64,000 bases of DNA from Burkholderia anthina (GTDB taxonomy: Bacteria; Pseudomonadota; Gammaproteobacteria; Burkholderiales; Burkholderiaceae), in the NCBI RefSeq assembly GCF_001547525.1, contig NZ_LNJP01000003.1, positions 558,001-622,000 on the forward strand, in the 5' to 3' direction. The position numbers and the translations under genes are program-made. Position 1 is the first letter of the stretch; each line of letters opens with the position of its first letter. Under the pieces are notes generated by a model. The model was given only the letters and a program-made list of their open reading frames with translations. It ran no database searches and was not told the origin of the DNA. Shown here piece after piece: positions 25,877 to 34,798 of this stretch.

Positions 25877-27055
25877 TCAGCGCGTGATTTGCCGCATGTA
25901 GAAGATCGTCTGGATCGTCGGCAGCACCTGCTGCAGCACGCGGTTGAACTGCACCGAACCGGCCGTGCTGACGTAGACGACGTCGAGCGGCTGAAGCGGG
26001 AAGCGGCTCGACAGCATCAGCGCATCGGGCTGCGTCATGTCGAGGCGGTACACTTCGGGCTTCGTCGGGTTGTCGCGCATCCCGCGCATCACGTAGATCT
26101 TGCGCGGGTTCGCGTCGGTGTCGAGAATCCCGCCGCCCGCGGTCAGCGCATCGGCGATCGTCAGCTTGCCCTTGAGCATCGGCACCGTGACCGGCGTCTT
26201 GACCTCGCCCATGATGAACACGCGGCTGTCGCTGCGGTCCGGCACGTTGACGATGTCGCCCGGCTGCAGCATCACGTTCTGCTTTACCTCGCCGCGATCG
26301 AGCACGCCGTTCGCGTCGAGCGTGTACAGCTTGCCGTCGCGCGTCAGGCGCACACGCTGCAGGTCGGCCTCGGCGGTCGAGCCGCCCGAGCGCGAGATCG
26401 CGTCGACGAGCGTGAGCGGCACGTCGCTCACCGCGAGCGGGCCCGGCTGCTTCACCTCGCCCGTCACCTGCACCTTCTGGCTGCGGAACGACAGCACGCG
26501 CACGTCGAGCTGCGGATTCTTCACGTAGCGCGCGAGGCTCGACGCCATCTCGTCGCGGATCTGCCCGACCGTCTTGCCGGCCACGCGAATCCGGCCGACG
26601 AACGGGAAGAAGATCGTGCCGTCGGCGGCCACCGTCTGGCCGTACGGGTCGGCCTGGCCCGGCAGCGCGGTCGTATACGGCTGCTGCAGCGCACCCGCGA
26701 CCGATTGCGTCGTGTTGCCGCCGCTCGAGAACGACTGGCCCTGCGGCGTCGTCAGCTCCGGGTGGTCCCACACGGTGACGCCGAGGATGTCCTGCGGGCC
26801 GACGCGATACGTGTACTGCGACGGATCGGTATAGCGCCCGGGCGGCAGCGGATGATCGACCTGCGCTTTCTGCAACTGGTCCATCACCACTTTGGCGTCG
26901 ATGTAATGAACCGGATAGGTTTCGGCCGCTTCCTGCCGGCCGTCGTCCTTCAGGTTCGACGAGTCGAGGTAGTTGCCGGGCGCGGTTGCACAGGCTGACA
27001 GGAAAGTCGTCAGCGCGACGGCAAGCGCCACCGGGCGCATCGGGCGTTTCAGCAT
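25877..27055 (-). CDS. bceE: Outer-membrane polysaccharide exporter lipoprotein (Wza/BceE-like)
   Basis: A 392-residue Wza-type OPX protein. The signal peptide ends in lipobox LSAC (Cys 22), so it is an outer-membrane lipoprotein. The polysaccharide export domain starts at YTYRVGPQDILGVTVWDHPEL, and SLBB-like domains follow (VQVTGEVKQPGPLAV and VFIMGEVKTPVTV). It would form the octameric outer-membrane channel for cepacian. The start at 27055 lies inside the end of bceD (ATGCTGA). An in-frame ATG at 27070 is the alternative and would add five residues, so the exact start is uncertain. Confidence 0.9.
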   Translation of the reverse strand: MLKRPMRPVALAVALTTFLSACATAPGNYLDSSNLKDDGRQEAAETYPVHYIDAKVVMDQLQKAQVDHPLPPGRYTDPSQYTYRVGPQDILGVTVWDHPELTTPQGQSFSSGGNTTQSVAGALQQPYTTALPGQADPYGQTVAADGTIFFPFVGRIRVAGKTVGQIRDEMASSLARYVKNPQLDVRVLSFRSQKVQVTGEVKQPGPLAVSDVPLTLVDAISRSGGSTAEADLQRVRLTRDGKLYTLDANGVLDRGEVKQNVMLQPGDIVNVPDRSDSRVFIMGEVKTPVTVPMLKGKLTIADALTAGGGILDTDANPRKIYVMRGMRDNPTKPEVYRLDMTQPDALMLSSRFPLQPLDVVYVSTAGSVQFNRVLQQVLPTIQTIFYMRQITR

Positions 27056-27492
27056 AGTTTCTGTAGCCATCCTTGAACCAGACGTTCGATCAGTGAGTAG
27101 CTCTCGCGGTAGTCGGCCTCGGGGCCGCCGTGCGGGTCCGCGATCTCGGCCCCTTCCCACTTGCCGAGCAGGTGAACCTTGCCGCGTGCGAACGGATCGA
27201 CCGATTCGACGGCCGCGATCTGTCCGCGCTCGCTGACGAGAATCAGGTCGGCGTCGCGCACGATCCGGCGCGACAGCCGCCGCGAGCGGTGGGTCGTCGC
27301 ATCGACGCCCCGCTCGGCCAGCAGTTGCCGCATCACCGGATCGATGCCGTCGCCGTCGTTCGCGTGCACGCCGGCCGAATGGAACGTCGGCCGCGGGCCG
27401 CCGCGCGACGCGGCGTGCGACTTGAACAGCATTTCCGCCGCCGGGCTGCGGCAGACGTTCGCGTGACAGACGATCAGGATGTTCCGGAACAT
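27049..27492 (-). CDS. bceD: Low-molecular-weight protein-tyrosine phosphatase (BceD-like)
   Basis: A 147-residue LMW-PTP. The P-loop is CHANVCRSPA (catalytic Cys 9, Arg 15), and the general-acid Asp is in ADPHG near residue 118. This matches the Wzb family that dephosphorylates Wzc-type kinases, so BceF is its likely substrate. The start is the ATG at the family N-terminus (MFRNILIVC), 30 bases after bceC. It overlaps bceE at its 3' end. Confidence 0.92.
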   Translation of the reverse strand: MFRNILIVCHANVCRSPAAEMLFKSHAASRGGPRPTFHSAGVHANDGDGIDPVMRQLLAERGVDATTHRSRRLSRRIVRDADLILVSERGQIAAVESVDPFARGKVHLLGKWEGAEIADPHGGPEADYRESYSLIERLVQGWLQKLC

Positions 27493-27522
27493 GGCGTCTC
27501 GTAACGAGTGACGGAAAACGGG

Positions 27523-28935
27523 TTACGCGCTGGCGCGCGCGGCGCCCGGCACGCGCGCGGCGACTGCCTGGCGCGAGCCCGGCCGGCCGATCGGGTGGTA
27601 CTCGATACCCTGCTCGCTCATCGTCTCCGGCTCGTACAGGTTGCGGCCGTCGAAGATCACGGGCGCCTTCCACAGGCGGCCGAGCGCGACGAAGTCGGGG
27701 CTCTTGAACGCCTTCCATTCGGTGACGATCACGAGCGCGTCGGCGTCGCGCGCGGCCTGCGCCTCGTCGTCGACGAAGGACAGGCGCTCGAGCCAGCTCG
27801 GGTGATCGGCGAGATCGAGCGCGAGCACGCGGCGCGCTTCCTGCTGCGCGACCGGGTCGTACGCGGCGACGCGCGCGCCGCGCGACAGCAGCTCGGCGAT
27901 CAGCTCGCGGCTCGGCGCCTCGCGCATGTCGTCGGTGTTCGGCTTGAACGCGAGGCCCCACAGCGCGAACGTGCGGCCGCTCAGGTCCTCGCCGAAGCGC
28001 GCGACGATCTTGTCGGCCAGCACGCGCTTTTGCGTCGCGTTGACCGACGACACGGCCTTCAGGATCTGCAGCGACTGGCCGTGCTCGTCGGCCGTGCGGA
28101 TCAGCGCCTCGACGTCCTTCGGGAAGCACGAGCCGCCGTAGCCGCAGCCGGCGTACAGGAAGTGGTAGCCGATGCGCGGGTCGGAGCCGATCCCGCGGCG
28201 CACGGCCTCGATGTCGGCGCCGAAGCGGTCGGCGAGGTTCGCGAGCTCGTTCATGAACGAGATACGCGTCGCGAGCATCGCGTTCGCCGCGTATTTCGTG
28301 AACTCGGCCGAGCGTACGTCCATGTACAGCGTGCGCTCGTGATTGCGGTTGAACGGCGCGTAGAGCTTCTTCATCAGCTCGCGGGCGCGCTCGCCCGGCA
28401 CGTCGTCGTCGCAGCCGATCACGATGCGGTCCGGCCGCGTGAAATCGTCGACGGCCGCGCCTTCCTTCAGGAATTCCGGATTCGACACGACCGAGAACAT
28501 CTGGTCGCCGCCGCGCTTCGCGAGCTCCTCGGCGACCGCCGCGCGCACGCGCTCGGCCGTGCCGACCGGCACCGTCGACTTGTCGACGATCACCTTGAAG
28601 CCGGTCATGTAGCGGCCGATGTTGCGCGCCGCCGCAAGCACGTACTGCAGGTCGGCCGAGCCGTCCTCGTCCGGCGGCGTGCCGACCGCGATGAACTGCA
28701 CGTCGCCGTGCGCGACCGCGGCCTCGACGTCGGTCGAGAAGCGCAGGCGGCCGGCCGAGCGGTTGCGCGCGATGACTTCCTTCAGGCCCGGCTCGTGAAT
28801 CGGCACGCCGCCGTCGTTCAGGATGTCGATCTTTGCCTGGTCGACGTCGAGACAGAACACGTCGTGCCCGATGTCGGCGAGACAGGCGCCGGTGACAAGC
28901 CCTACGTAACCGCTGCCGATGATAGTCAGATTCAT
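27523..28935 (-). CDS. bceC: UDP-glucose 6-dehydrogenase (BceC-like)
   Basis: A 470-residue UDP-glucose dehydrogenase that makes UDP-glucuronate, a cepacian precursor, using NAD+. The N-terminal Rossmann motif is [10 protein letters not shown]. The catalytic-Cys region is [17 protein letters not shown] (Cys near 262) and the central helix contains [20 protein letters not shown] with the conserved Lys and Asn. The C-terminal UDP-binding domain includes [16 protein letters not shown]. Length and motif order are normal. It lies 74 bases after bceB. Confidence 0.93.
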   Translation of the reverse strand: MNLTIIGSGYVGLVTGACLADIGHDVFCLDVDQAKIDILNDGGVPIHEPGLKEVIARNRSAGRLRFSTDVEAAVAHGDVQFIAVGTPPDEDGSADLQYVLAAARNIGRYMTGFKVIVDKSTVPVGTAERVRAAVAEELAKRGGDQMFSVVSNPEFLKEGAAVDDFTRPDRIVIGCDDDVPGERARELMKKLYAPFNRNHERTLYMDVRSAEFTKYAANAMLATRISFMNELANLADRFGADIEAVRRGIGSDPRIGYHFLYAGCGYGGSCFPKDVEALIRTADEHGQSLQILKAVSSVNATQKRVLADKIVARFGEDLSGRTFALWGLAFKPNTDDMREAPSRELIAELLSRGARVAAYDPVAQQEARRVLALDLADHPSWLERLSFVDDEAQAARDADALVIVTEWKAFKSPDFVALGRLWKAPVIFDGRNLYEPETMSEQGIEYHPIGRPGSRQAVAARVPGAARASA

Positions 28936-29009
28936 GATGTGTCGGACCCCTTGACCAATGATTCGAAATTCGGAAAACCGGAATGCCTGCGTGACGCGGC
29001 GCATCGGCG

Positions 29010-30383
29010 TCAGTACGCGTTGCTGCCGGTGAAGCCTTTCCACAGCGTCAGCACGACGATCTTGATGTCGAGCCAGAACGACCAGTTCTGCATGTAGTAC
29101 AGGTCGAGCTTCACGCGGCCCATCATCTTCTCGATCTGGTCGGTCTCGCCGCGATAGCCGTTGATCTGCGCCCATCCGGTGATGCCGGGCTTGATCCGGT
29201 AGCGGAACATGTAGCCCTTGACCAGATCCTTGTAGATGTCGTCGTGCGCGAGCGCATGCGGGCGCGGGCCCACCACCGACATCTCGCCCTTCAGCACGTT
29301 GATGAACTGCGGCAGCTCGTCGAGGCTCGTGCGCCGCAGGAACCGGCCGACCGGCGTCACGCGCGCGTCGTTCTTGGTCGCCTGCGTGACCTGCCCGGCC
29401 ACTTCCTGGTGCACCTTCATCGAGCGAAACTTGTAGATCTCGAACTCGTGCCCGTCGATGCCCTTGCGCTTCTGCCGAAAGAACACCGGCCCGCGCGAGG
29501 TCAGCTTGATCAGCGCCGCGATCAGCACCATCACCGGCGCGAGCGCCGTGAGCGCCGCCAGCGCGAACAGCCGGTCGAACACGAACTTCGGCAGGATCCG
29601 CACGTCGGTGATCGGCGACGCCGCGAGGTTGATCGCCGGCACGCCGAGCACCTCGACCACTTCCTGGTTGAAGAACGACAGCGTGCGCACGTCCGGAATG
29701 AAGCGGATGTTCACGAAGTCGTGGCGGAACACCGTCACGATATGGTGAATCCGGCGCTCCTCCGTGATCGGCAGCGTGAGCCACAGCTCGCTGATCGCGC
29801 GGCTGCGCACGAGCCACACCAGCGAGTCGAACTGCCGCTCGATGCGCACGTCGTCGAGCGCGACTTCGCCCGGCGCCTCGCTTTCGTCGTACACGCACAC
29901 CGGGTTGAAGCCGGCTTCCGGCCGCGCCCGCATCTGCGCGATCAGCCGTCGCGCCGCGGGCGTGCCGCCGACGATCGCGACCGCCTTCAGGTTGTAGCCG
30001 CCGCGGCGCAACTGCCGCAGCACGACGTGCACGCAGGTTTTCGAGCCGGCGAGCAGCGCCATCGTCACGAGCGCCCAGTAACCGAGCCAGAGCCGCGACA
30101 GGTCGCCCGACTGGTGAAAGCTGAAACTCAGCAGGATGCCCGCGAGCTCGACCGCGAGCCACGCGAACGCCACGCGGACCACCAGCCCGACGAGACGCTT
30201 GCCGCGCCACGACTGGTAGATGCCGACCGCCGGAAAGAACACGACGACGAGCAGGCAATCGAACAGCACCGTCGTACGTTGCAGGTCGCTGAGCCCGATG
30301 CTGCCGTCGTGCAGCGCGGCCGCGATCAGCGCCCCCGTCACGACCATCGCGATATCGATGACTCTCGCCAGCACGCTCAACAT
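29010..30383 (-). CDS. bceB: Undecaprenyl-phosphate glucose phosphotransferase (WcaJ/BceB-like)
   Basis: A 457-residue polyisoprenyl-phosphate hexose-1-phosphate transferase that starts cepacian repeat assembly by moving glucose-1-phosphate to undecaprenyl phosphate. About four N-terminal membrane helices, a central Rossmann-like domain ([13 protein letters not shown]) and the catalytic C-terminal domain are present: [31 protein letters not shown] and the closing [12 protein letters not shown]. The frame is intact end to end; an inactivating bceB frameshift is reported for one B. cenocepacia strain. Start chosen at ATG 30383 with GAGGAA seven bases upstream. It is the first gene of the leftward unit. 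Confidence 0.92.
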   Translation of the reverse strand: MLSVLARVIDIAMVVTGALIAAALHDGSIGLSDLQRTTVLFDCLLVVVFFPAVGIYQSWRGKRLVGLVVRVAFAWLAVELAGILLSFSFHQSGDLSRLWLGYWALVTMALLAGSKTCVHVVLRQLRRGGYNLKAVAIVGGTPAARRLIAQMRARPEAGFNPVCVYDESEAPGEVALDDVRIERQFDSLVWLVRSRAISELWLTLPITEERRIHHIVTVFRHDFVNIRFIPDVRTLSFFNQEVVEVLGVPAINLAASPITDVRILPKFVFDRLFALAALTALAPVMVLIAALIKLTSRGPVFFRQKRKGIDGHEFEIYKFRSMKVHQEVAGQVTQATKNDARVTPVGRFLRRTSLDELPQFINVLKGEMSVVGPRPHALAHDDIYKDLVKGYMFRYRIKPGITGWAQINGYRGETDQIEKMMGRVKLDLYYMQNWSFWLDIKIVVLTLWKGFTGSNAY

Positions 30384-30811
30384 GTCCGCTTCCTCTTTGA
30401 ACAGGCGTTTGCCGAACTGCTCCTCGTGCGACCCGTGCCGCACCTTCGATTCAAACGTTGCATGACGCTATTGAAGCGACAAGAAAATTCCGCCTCAAGC
30501 GCACAAGTATTTCGAAAAATAATCGGAAATTCTTGCCGCGATCTTTTTTAATTAAATCGGCAGGTTTTCCCGAATCGGTCTGAAACGAGGATTTTTTCAG
30601 ACGTATCGCGCTTTCCGCTCGCCCTTTGCGGACGGGCATGCCGGGCCAGCGCCCGGAATTATTTTTTATTTTTTTATTCCCTGCCGGTGCTACCGCGGAA
30701 AATTCTCCCGACCGCATGCGCGGCGGATATCCGGCATTGGGTCCGGTTTTATTGTCGATTTACTTCATGCTACAACGACAGGCACCGACTTCAACCATGG
30801 AGAGTGTCATC
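30384..30811. promoter_or_regulatory. Divergent control region of bceB and bceA
   Basis: This 428-base gap is clearly AT-rich (30475-30780) in a very GC-rich neighbourhood and must contain promoters for both cepacian transcripts. Runs of A and T near 30530-30600 and 30657-30678 would suit H-NS-like silencing or DNA bending. No convincing sigma-54 site and no ops/JUMPstart element was found on either strand. Confidence 0.55.
30641..30678 (+). terminator. Terminator-like hairpin in the bceA leader
   Basis: CCGGGC (30641-30646), loop CAGC and GCCCGG (30651-30656) are followed by a long T-rich tract to 30678. On the plus strand this has the form of an intrinsic terminator, 134 bases before the bceA start, with no other rightward gene upstream. 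It may be an attenuator of bceA. Confidence 0.6.
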
Positions 30812-32368
30812 ATGAATGCTCCGGCAGTGGCCGCCGAAACGCGCCATTCTTCTTCCGCCGCACCCGATACCGGTACGCCCGCAGCCGGTACGCCCGCCGT
30901 CGGCACGCGCCTCGCCGTGCAGCCCGTGATTCTCGCCGGCGGCTCCGGCACGCGCCTGTGGCCGATGTCGCGCGAGCGCTTTCCGAAACAGCTGATCGGC
31001 CTGCTCGGCGATCATTCGCTGCTGCAGTCCACCGCACTGCGCCTCGACGGCCTGAGCGCCGATCATCCGCTGAACGACGACGTGCTGATCGTGTGCGGCG
31101 AGGATCACCGCTTCACGACCGCCGAACAGCTGCGCCTCACGGCCAAGCGCGCGACGATCATGCTCGAGCCGCTCGGCCGCGACACCGCGCCCGCGCTGAC
31201 GCTCGCCGCGCTGCGGCTCGTCGCGAACGGCAACGACGCGGTGATGACCGTGATGCCGGCCGACCATGCGGTCGCGGACGTGCCGCGCTTTCACGCGGCC
31301 GTCGCGGCCGGCGTGCACTGCGCGGCGCAAGGCAAGATCGCGACGATGGGCATCGTGCCCACGCACGCGGAAACCGGCTACGGCTACATCCGCGTCGGCG
31401 CGCCGCTCGGCGACGCCGGCACGGGCGCCCTCGACGTGCGCCGCCTCGACCGCTTCGTCGAGAAGCCGCACCTGGAACTCGCGCAGCAGTACGTCGCGTC
31501 CGGCGAATACTGGTGGAACAGCGGGATCTTCATCGTGCGCGCGTCGGTCTGGCTGAAGGCGATCCGGCAGCTCGAGCCCGCGATCTACGCGGCCTGCGAA
31601 CAGGCCGTCGCCCAGGGCAAGGAAGACGGCGATTTCTTCCGCGTCGATCGCGACGCGTTCGCCGCGTCGCCGTCGAACTCGATCGACTACGCGGTGATGG
31701 AGCCGCTCGCGAGCCTGCCGCAACTGTGCGAAAGCGTCGTCGTGCCGCTCGACGCGGGCTGGTCGGACGTCGGCTCGTGGGACGCGATCTGGCAGATCTC
31801 GCCGAAGGACGACACCGGCAACGTCGGCCGCGGCCACGTGCTGTTCGAAGGCGCCGAATCGACGTTCGCGCATTCGGAAAGCCGGCTCGTCGCCTGCGTC
31901 GGCACGCAGAACCTGGTCGTCGTCGAAACGCCCGACGCCGTGCTCGTCGCGGACAAGTCGCGCGTGCAGGACGTGAAGAAGATCGTCGGGCACATCAAGG
32001 CGCGACAAGGCACCGAAGCGACCGATCACCGCAAGGTGCATCGTCCGTGGGGCCACTACGACTCGGTCGACACCGGCGAGCGCTTCCAGGTGAAACGCAT
32101 CGTCGTGAAGCCGGGCGCGCAACTGTCGCTGCAGATGCACCACCACCGCGCCGAACACTGGATCGTCGTGCGCGGCACCGCGCGCATCACGCGCGGCGAA
32201 GAAACGTTCCTGCTGTCCGAGAACGAATCGACGTACATTCCGCTCGGCGTATCGCATCGCCTGGAGAACCCGGGCAAGATGCCGCTCGAACTGATCGAAG
32301 TGCAGTCGGGTGCGTATCTCGGCGAGGACGACATCGTCCGCTTCGACGATACCTACGGCAGACGGTAA
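30812..32368 (+). CDS. bceA: Mannose-1-phosphate guanylyltransferase / mannose-6-phosphate isomerase (BceA-like)
   Basis: A 518-residue bifunctional type II PMI/GMP enzyme (ManC/AlgA family) supplying GDP-mannose for cepacian mannose and rhamnose units. The guanylyltransferase domain has VILAGGSGTRLWPMSRERFPK and the FVEKP substrate motif. The isomerase is a C-terminal cupin with HRPWGHYDSVD, the metal ligands in QMHHHRAEHW and the IPLGVSHRLENPG block. The first 35 residues are a low-complexity Ala/Thr/Pro extension. The start ATG has GGAGAG eight bases upstream; an earlier in-frame ATG at 30797 is possible. It is transcribed divergently from bceB. Confidence 0.92.
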   Translation: MNAPAVAAETRHSSSAAPDTGTPAAGTPAVGTRLAVQPVILAGGSGTRLWPMSRERFPKQLIGLLGDHSLLQSTALRLDGLSADHPLNDDVLIVCGEDHRFTTAEQLRLTAKRATIMLEPLGRDTAPALTLAALRLVANGNDAVMTVMPADHAVADVPRFHAAVAAGVHCAAQGKIATMGIVPTHAETGYGYIRVGAPLGDAGTGALDVRRLDRFVEKPHLELAQQYVASGEYWWNSGIFIVRASVWLKAIRQLEPAIYAACEQAVAQGKEDGDFFRVDRDAFAASPSNSIDYAVMEPLASLPQLCESVVVPLDAGWSDVGSWDAIWQISPKDDTGNVGRGHVLFEGAESTFAHSESRLVACVGTQNLVVVETPDAVLVADKSRVQDVKKIVGHIKARQGTEATDHRKVHRPWGHYDSVDTGERFQVKRIVVKPGAQLSLQMHHHRAEHWIVVRGTARITRGEETFLLSENESTYIPLGVSHRLENPGKMPLELIEVQSGAYLGEDDIVRFDDTYGRR

Positions 32369-32382
32369 CGCGTCATGCACCA

Positions 32383-32411
32383 CAGGGCGCCGCTGTAACA
32401 GCGGCGCCCTG
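32383..32411. terminator. Strong hairpin between bceA and the transposase-like gene
   Basis: Perfect 14-bp arms CAGGGCGCCGCTGT and ACAGCGGCGCCCTG separated by one base. There is no T-tract, but its place between convergent genes fits a bidirectional terminator. Confidence 0.65.
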
Positions 32412-32491
32412 GCAACGCAGACATGGAGACACCGGACTTCCGCGCGGGCGTCGTGGCACACGACGGCCCGCGCGCCGCACGGCAGCGGCGA

Positions 32492-33436
32492 TCAGCCCAC
32501 GCGGTACGCGTATTCGTGACGCTCCGACTGCACGGGATCGTTGCGGCTTTCCGACAACGCACCCGCGCGACGCTCGGCGATGAAGCGCTTGATGTCCGAT
32601 TCCGCGCGCGCCAGCGCCGACAGACCGGCCAGCACTTCGCCTTGCGGCTCGCGCGCCGGTGCGTCGCTCGCGCCGTGGCGATCGATCCACTGGCGCGCCC
32701 AGTCGAGCGCGTACTGCTCGGCCGCCTCGGCATCGGTGAAGCGCGGGCCGATCAGCCCCGAGCGCTCGACGCGCCGGTCGTCCTGCGAGATCTCGGCCCA
32801 CGCGCGATACATCAGGTTCTGCACGGGCTGCGCGATGCCGCTGATCGTATAGCCGCGATATTCGTCGACCTGCGGCTCGGCCGCGGCGAAGCTCGCCGAC
32901 GACGCCCGCGCATGGCGCAACTCCGCAGCCGGCGCGCCGGGCACCGTGAACGACACGCGAGCGCGGCCGTCCACCTGGTCGTCCCGCATCGTGCTCAACG
33001 ACGACGCCCCTTCGCCCTGCCAAACGTTTGCCTGCGCAACCGGCAATTGCCACGACTCGGGGTTCTGCCAGAACACGCCGCGCAGACGGTCGTTGTCGGG
33101 CACGGGCTCCGCGCGGCGAGCCGGCACGACTGCCTCCGGCGGCGGCGGAATATACGCGAACGTGCGCCCGCTGAACTGCGTCAGCACGTCGATCATCTTC
33201 AGCAGCGTGCCGTTCGCCAGCCACTCCTCGTAACGGCGGCGGCACGTCGGCCCGGACGGATAGCGGCCCGGCAGCTTTGACCAGGCTTCCCCGGTCGTCA
33301 GGATCCAGAGCACCGCGTTGGCGACGACGCGCGGTTCGGCGCGCGGACGCCCACGACGATTCAGCCGGATGGGTTCATCGGCGATCAGCGCTGAAAGGCG
33401 AAACCACTCTTCATCGTTAAGCTCATCGAAGAACAT
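32492..33436 (-). CDS. Transposase-derived DNA-binding protein with unrelated C-terminal region
   Basis: A 314-residue protein. Residues 1-85 match the N-terminal domain of IS5-type transposases (PF13340-like): LNDEEWFRLSALI, RRGRPRAEPR, AVLWILTTGEAWSKLPGRYP and CRRRYEEWLANG. The catalytic DDE part is absent. Instead there are about 225 residues with a Pro-rich linker, a central region and a domain around EYRGYTISGIAQPV and MYRAWAEISQDDRR, ending in a charged helix. No inverted repeats were seen around it. It looks like a domesticated transposase DNA-binding domain serving as a regulator. The start ATG has GGAGA upstream. It faces bceA across a strong hairpin. Confidence 0.75.
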   Translation of the reverse strand: MFFDELNDEEWFRLSALIADEPIRLNRRGRPRAEPRVVANAVLWILTTGEAWSKLPGRYPSGPTCRRRYEEWLANGTLLKMIDVLTQFSGRTFAYIPPPPEAVVPARRAEPVPDNDRLRGVFWQNPESWQLPVAQANVWQGEGASSLSTMRDDQVDGRARVSFTVPGAPAAELRHARASSASFAAAEPQVDEYRGYTISGIAQPVQNLMYRAWAEISQDDRRVERSGLIGPRFTDAEAAEQYALDWARQWIDRHGASDAPAREPQGEVLAGLSALARAESDIKRFIAERRAGALSESRNDPVQSERHEYAYRVG

Positions 33437-34190
33437 AGTCGATCTCTCCACGCAGCCAGGCCGGGGCTGCGATTGGCGGCGCCGTCGCGACACATCGCGT
33501 CGCGGGGCGGCCAGGTTGCACATTATGGTTATCCGGCGTTGTGCATACCGGGCGACACCGCACTTTCACGGTGCCGCGATTCCCGGCAATGGCGCACAAA
33601 TCGCGGTCTCACTCCAATGTGGGAATTTTTGTGCACGAAGCATACCATCCCTAGGGTTTATCTCAATATGACAATGACTTAATGTTACGCACTGAAACAA
33701 CCTGCCATGGGCGAGCAATCCATTTACGCTTGAATTTTTTTGCGGGATCTTTATGCCGATCGCTGCAAAGGCCCGTCTGGCGGGGCGCCTCGGCGTCTGA
33801 AGAATGCCGTCGAACCGGCTGTTACCGCCTGATCCGACCCCGATCGGCAACAATCTCCGGGATTACTTCGGGAAATCGGTAAATCAGGGGAAAATTCGTA
33901 ACAAGATATTCACGGATCGGTAAATCATTCAATTTGCGTTGAATCAAATTATCTCTCCGCACAATCTCTTTATTGTTTCTCTGCGGGTAATGAAAATACG
34001 CTGACGTGGCGCGACCGATGTGTCCCCGCATGCAAATCCGTCACGCTTGTTACATCTTCGCGGGGACCGGCAAGCGGCCGCGCCGCGCGGCATGTGGCGC
34101 GGCCGTTGCAGGCCGGAACGGAAAGGAGGAAGCCGGCGTGGCGGGCAGCGCGCGGCGGTGGCGGGTAGCCCTTGGGGGCCCGTTCACGCG
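33437..34190. other. AT-rich 750-base gap upstream of the transposase-derived gene
   Basis: No credible gene. The DNA between about 33600 and 34010 is far more AT-rich than the window average. It contains a 12-bp direct repeat ATCGGTAAATCA at 33875-33886 and 33916-33927 and a TTCAA/TTGAA dyad near 33930-33945. It is likely the control region of the leftward gene, possibly a remnant of inserted DNA. Confidence 0.5.
33875..33927. repeat. Paired 12-bp direct repeat
   Basis: ATCGGTAAATCA occurs twice, start to start 41 bases (about four helical turns) apart, inside the AT-rich gap. The spacing would place both copies on the same face of the DNA. Confidence 0.6.
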
Positions 34191-34772
34191 CTAGCGCAGA
34201 TCGCCGGCCAGCGACGCGGCCACGTCCGCGTCGACACGCTGCGCCGGCATCGTATAGGCCGGGTGATCGCAGCCGATCGACAGCGCCGCCCCGCCCTTGA
34301 GCGCCGCGCGCATCGACGCATCGAACTCGAAGCGGACGAAGTGCACGGCCGACGTCTTCTCGGCGTTGTCGCGCTCGAGATCCTCGTCGGCGATCGCGTA
34401 GACGCTCGCGTGCCCGTCGACCCGCAGGTAGACGCGATCCTCGACCCCGATCAGCCGCGCGAGCGCCGCGCGCCGTTCGATCTCGTGCTCGTACTCGATC
34501 TGCATCGTCGCCTTCAGGTTGGTGCCGTCGGGCACCAGCGGCAGATACGCGTCGAGCTCGGCTTCGATGCCGGCCTCGTCGAAGATCTTCTCGATGTGCA
34601 GCATCTCCTGGATCTGGTAGCGGATCGTCGTCTCGTCCTCGAACAGGAAACGCAGGTGGTTGCCGAGCGCCACCGCGCGGCGGCGCTTGTACGCGACGAG
34701 CCGCGCGTGTTCGGCCTTGCGGATCTTCGCGTACGCTTCGAGCGTCAGCAGGGAGTCGCGGGTCAGCGTCAT
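34191..34772 (-). CDS. DUF3501 family protein
   Basis: A 193-residue soluble protein of DUF3501. The N-terminal half is helical and basic (YAKIRKAEHARLVAYKRRRAVALG), and the middle has the conserved ETTIRYQIQEMLHIEKIFDE followed by a beta-rich part with MQIEYEHEIERR and HPAY. No catalytic motif is recognised. It lies 26 bases after the iron-sulfur protein gene in a conserved three-gene arrangement with rubrerythrin, so a role in oxidative-stress or redox metabolism is inferred. Stop codon is TAG. Confidence 0.85.
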   Translation of the reverse strand: MTLTRDSLLTLEAYAKIRKAEHARLVAYKRRRAVALGNHLRFLFEDETTIRYQIQEMLHIEKIFDEAGIEAELDAYLPLVPDGTNLKATMQIEYEHEIERRAALARLIGVEDRVYLRVDGHASVYAIADEDLERDNAEKTSAVHFVRFEFDASMRAALKGGAALSIGCDHPAYTMPAQRVDADVAASLAGDLR

Positions 34773-34798
34773 GGATGTCCTCGTGGATGGCCGGCAGC

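Noticed and set aside
30384..30811. JUMPstart/ops element or sigma-54 promoter for the cepacian genes
   Set aside because: No GGCGGTAG core and no GG-N10-GC pair with correct spacing; one near match on the minus strand is two bases short.
32492..33436. Insertion sequence
   Set aside because: Only the N-terminal DNA-binding part of a transposase is present; no DDE residues, terminal inverted repeats or target duplication were seen.
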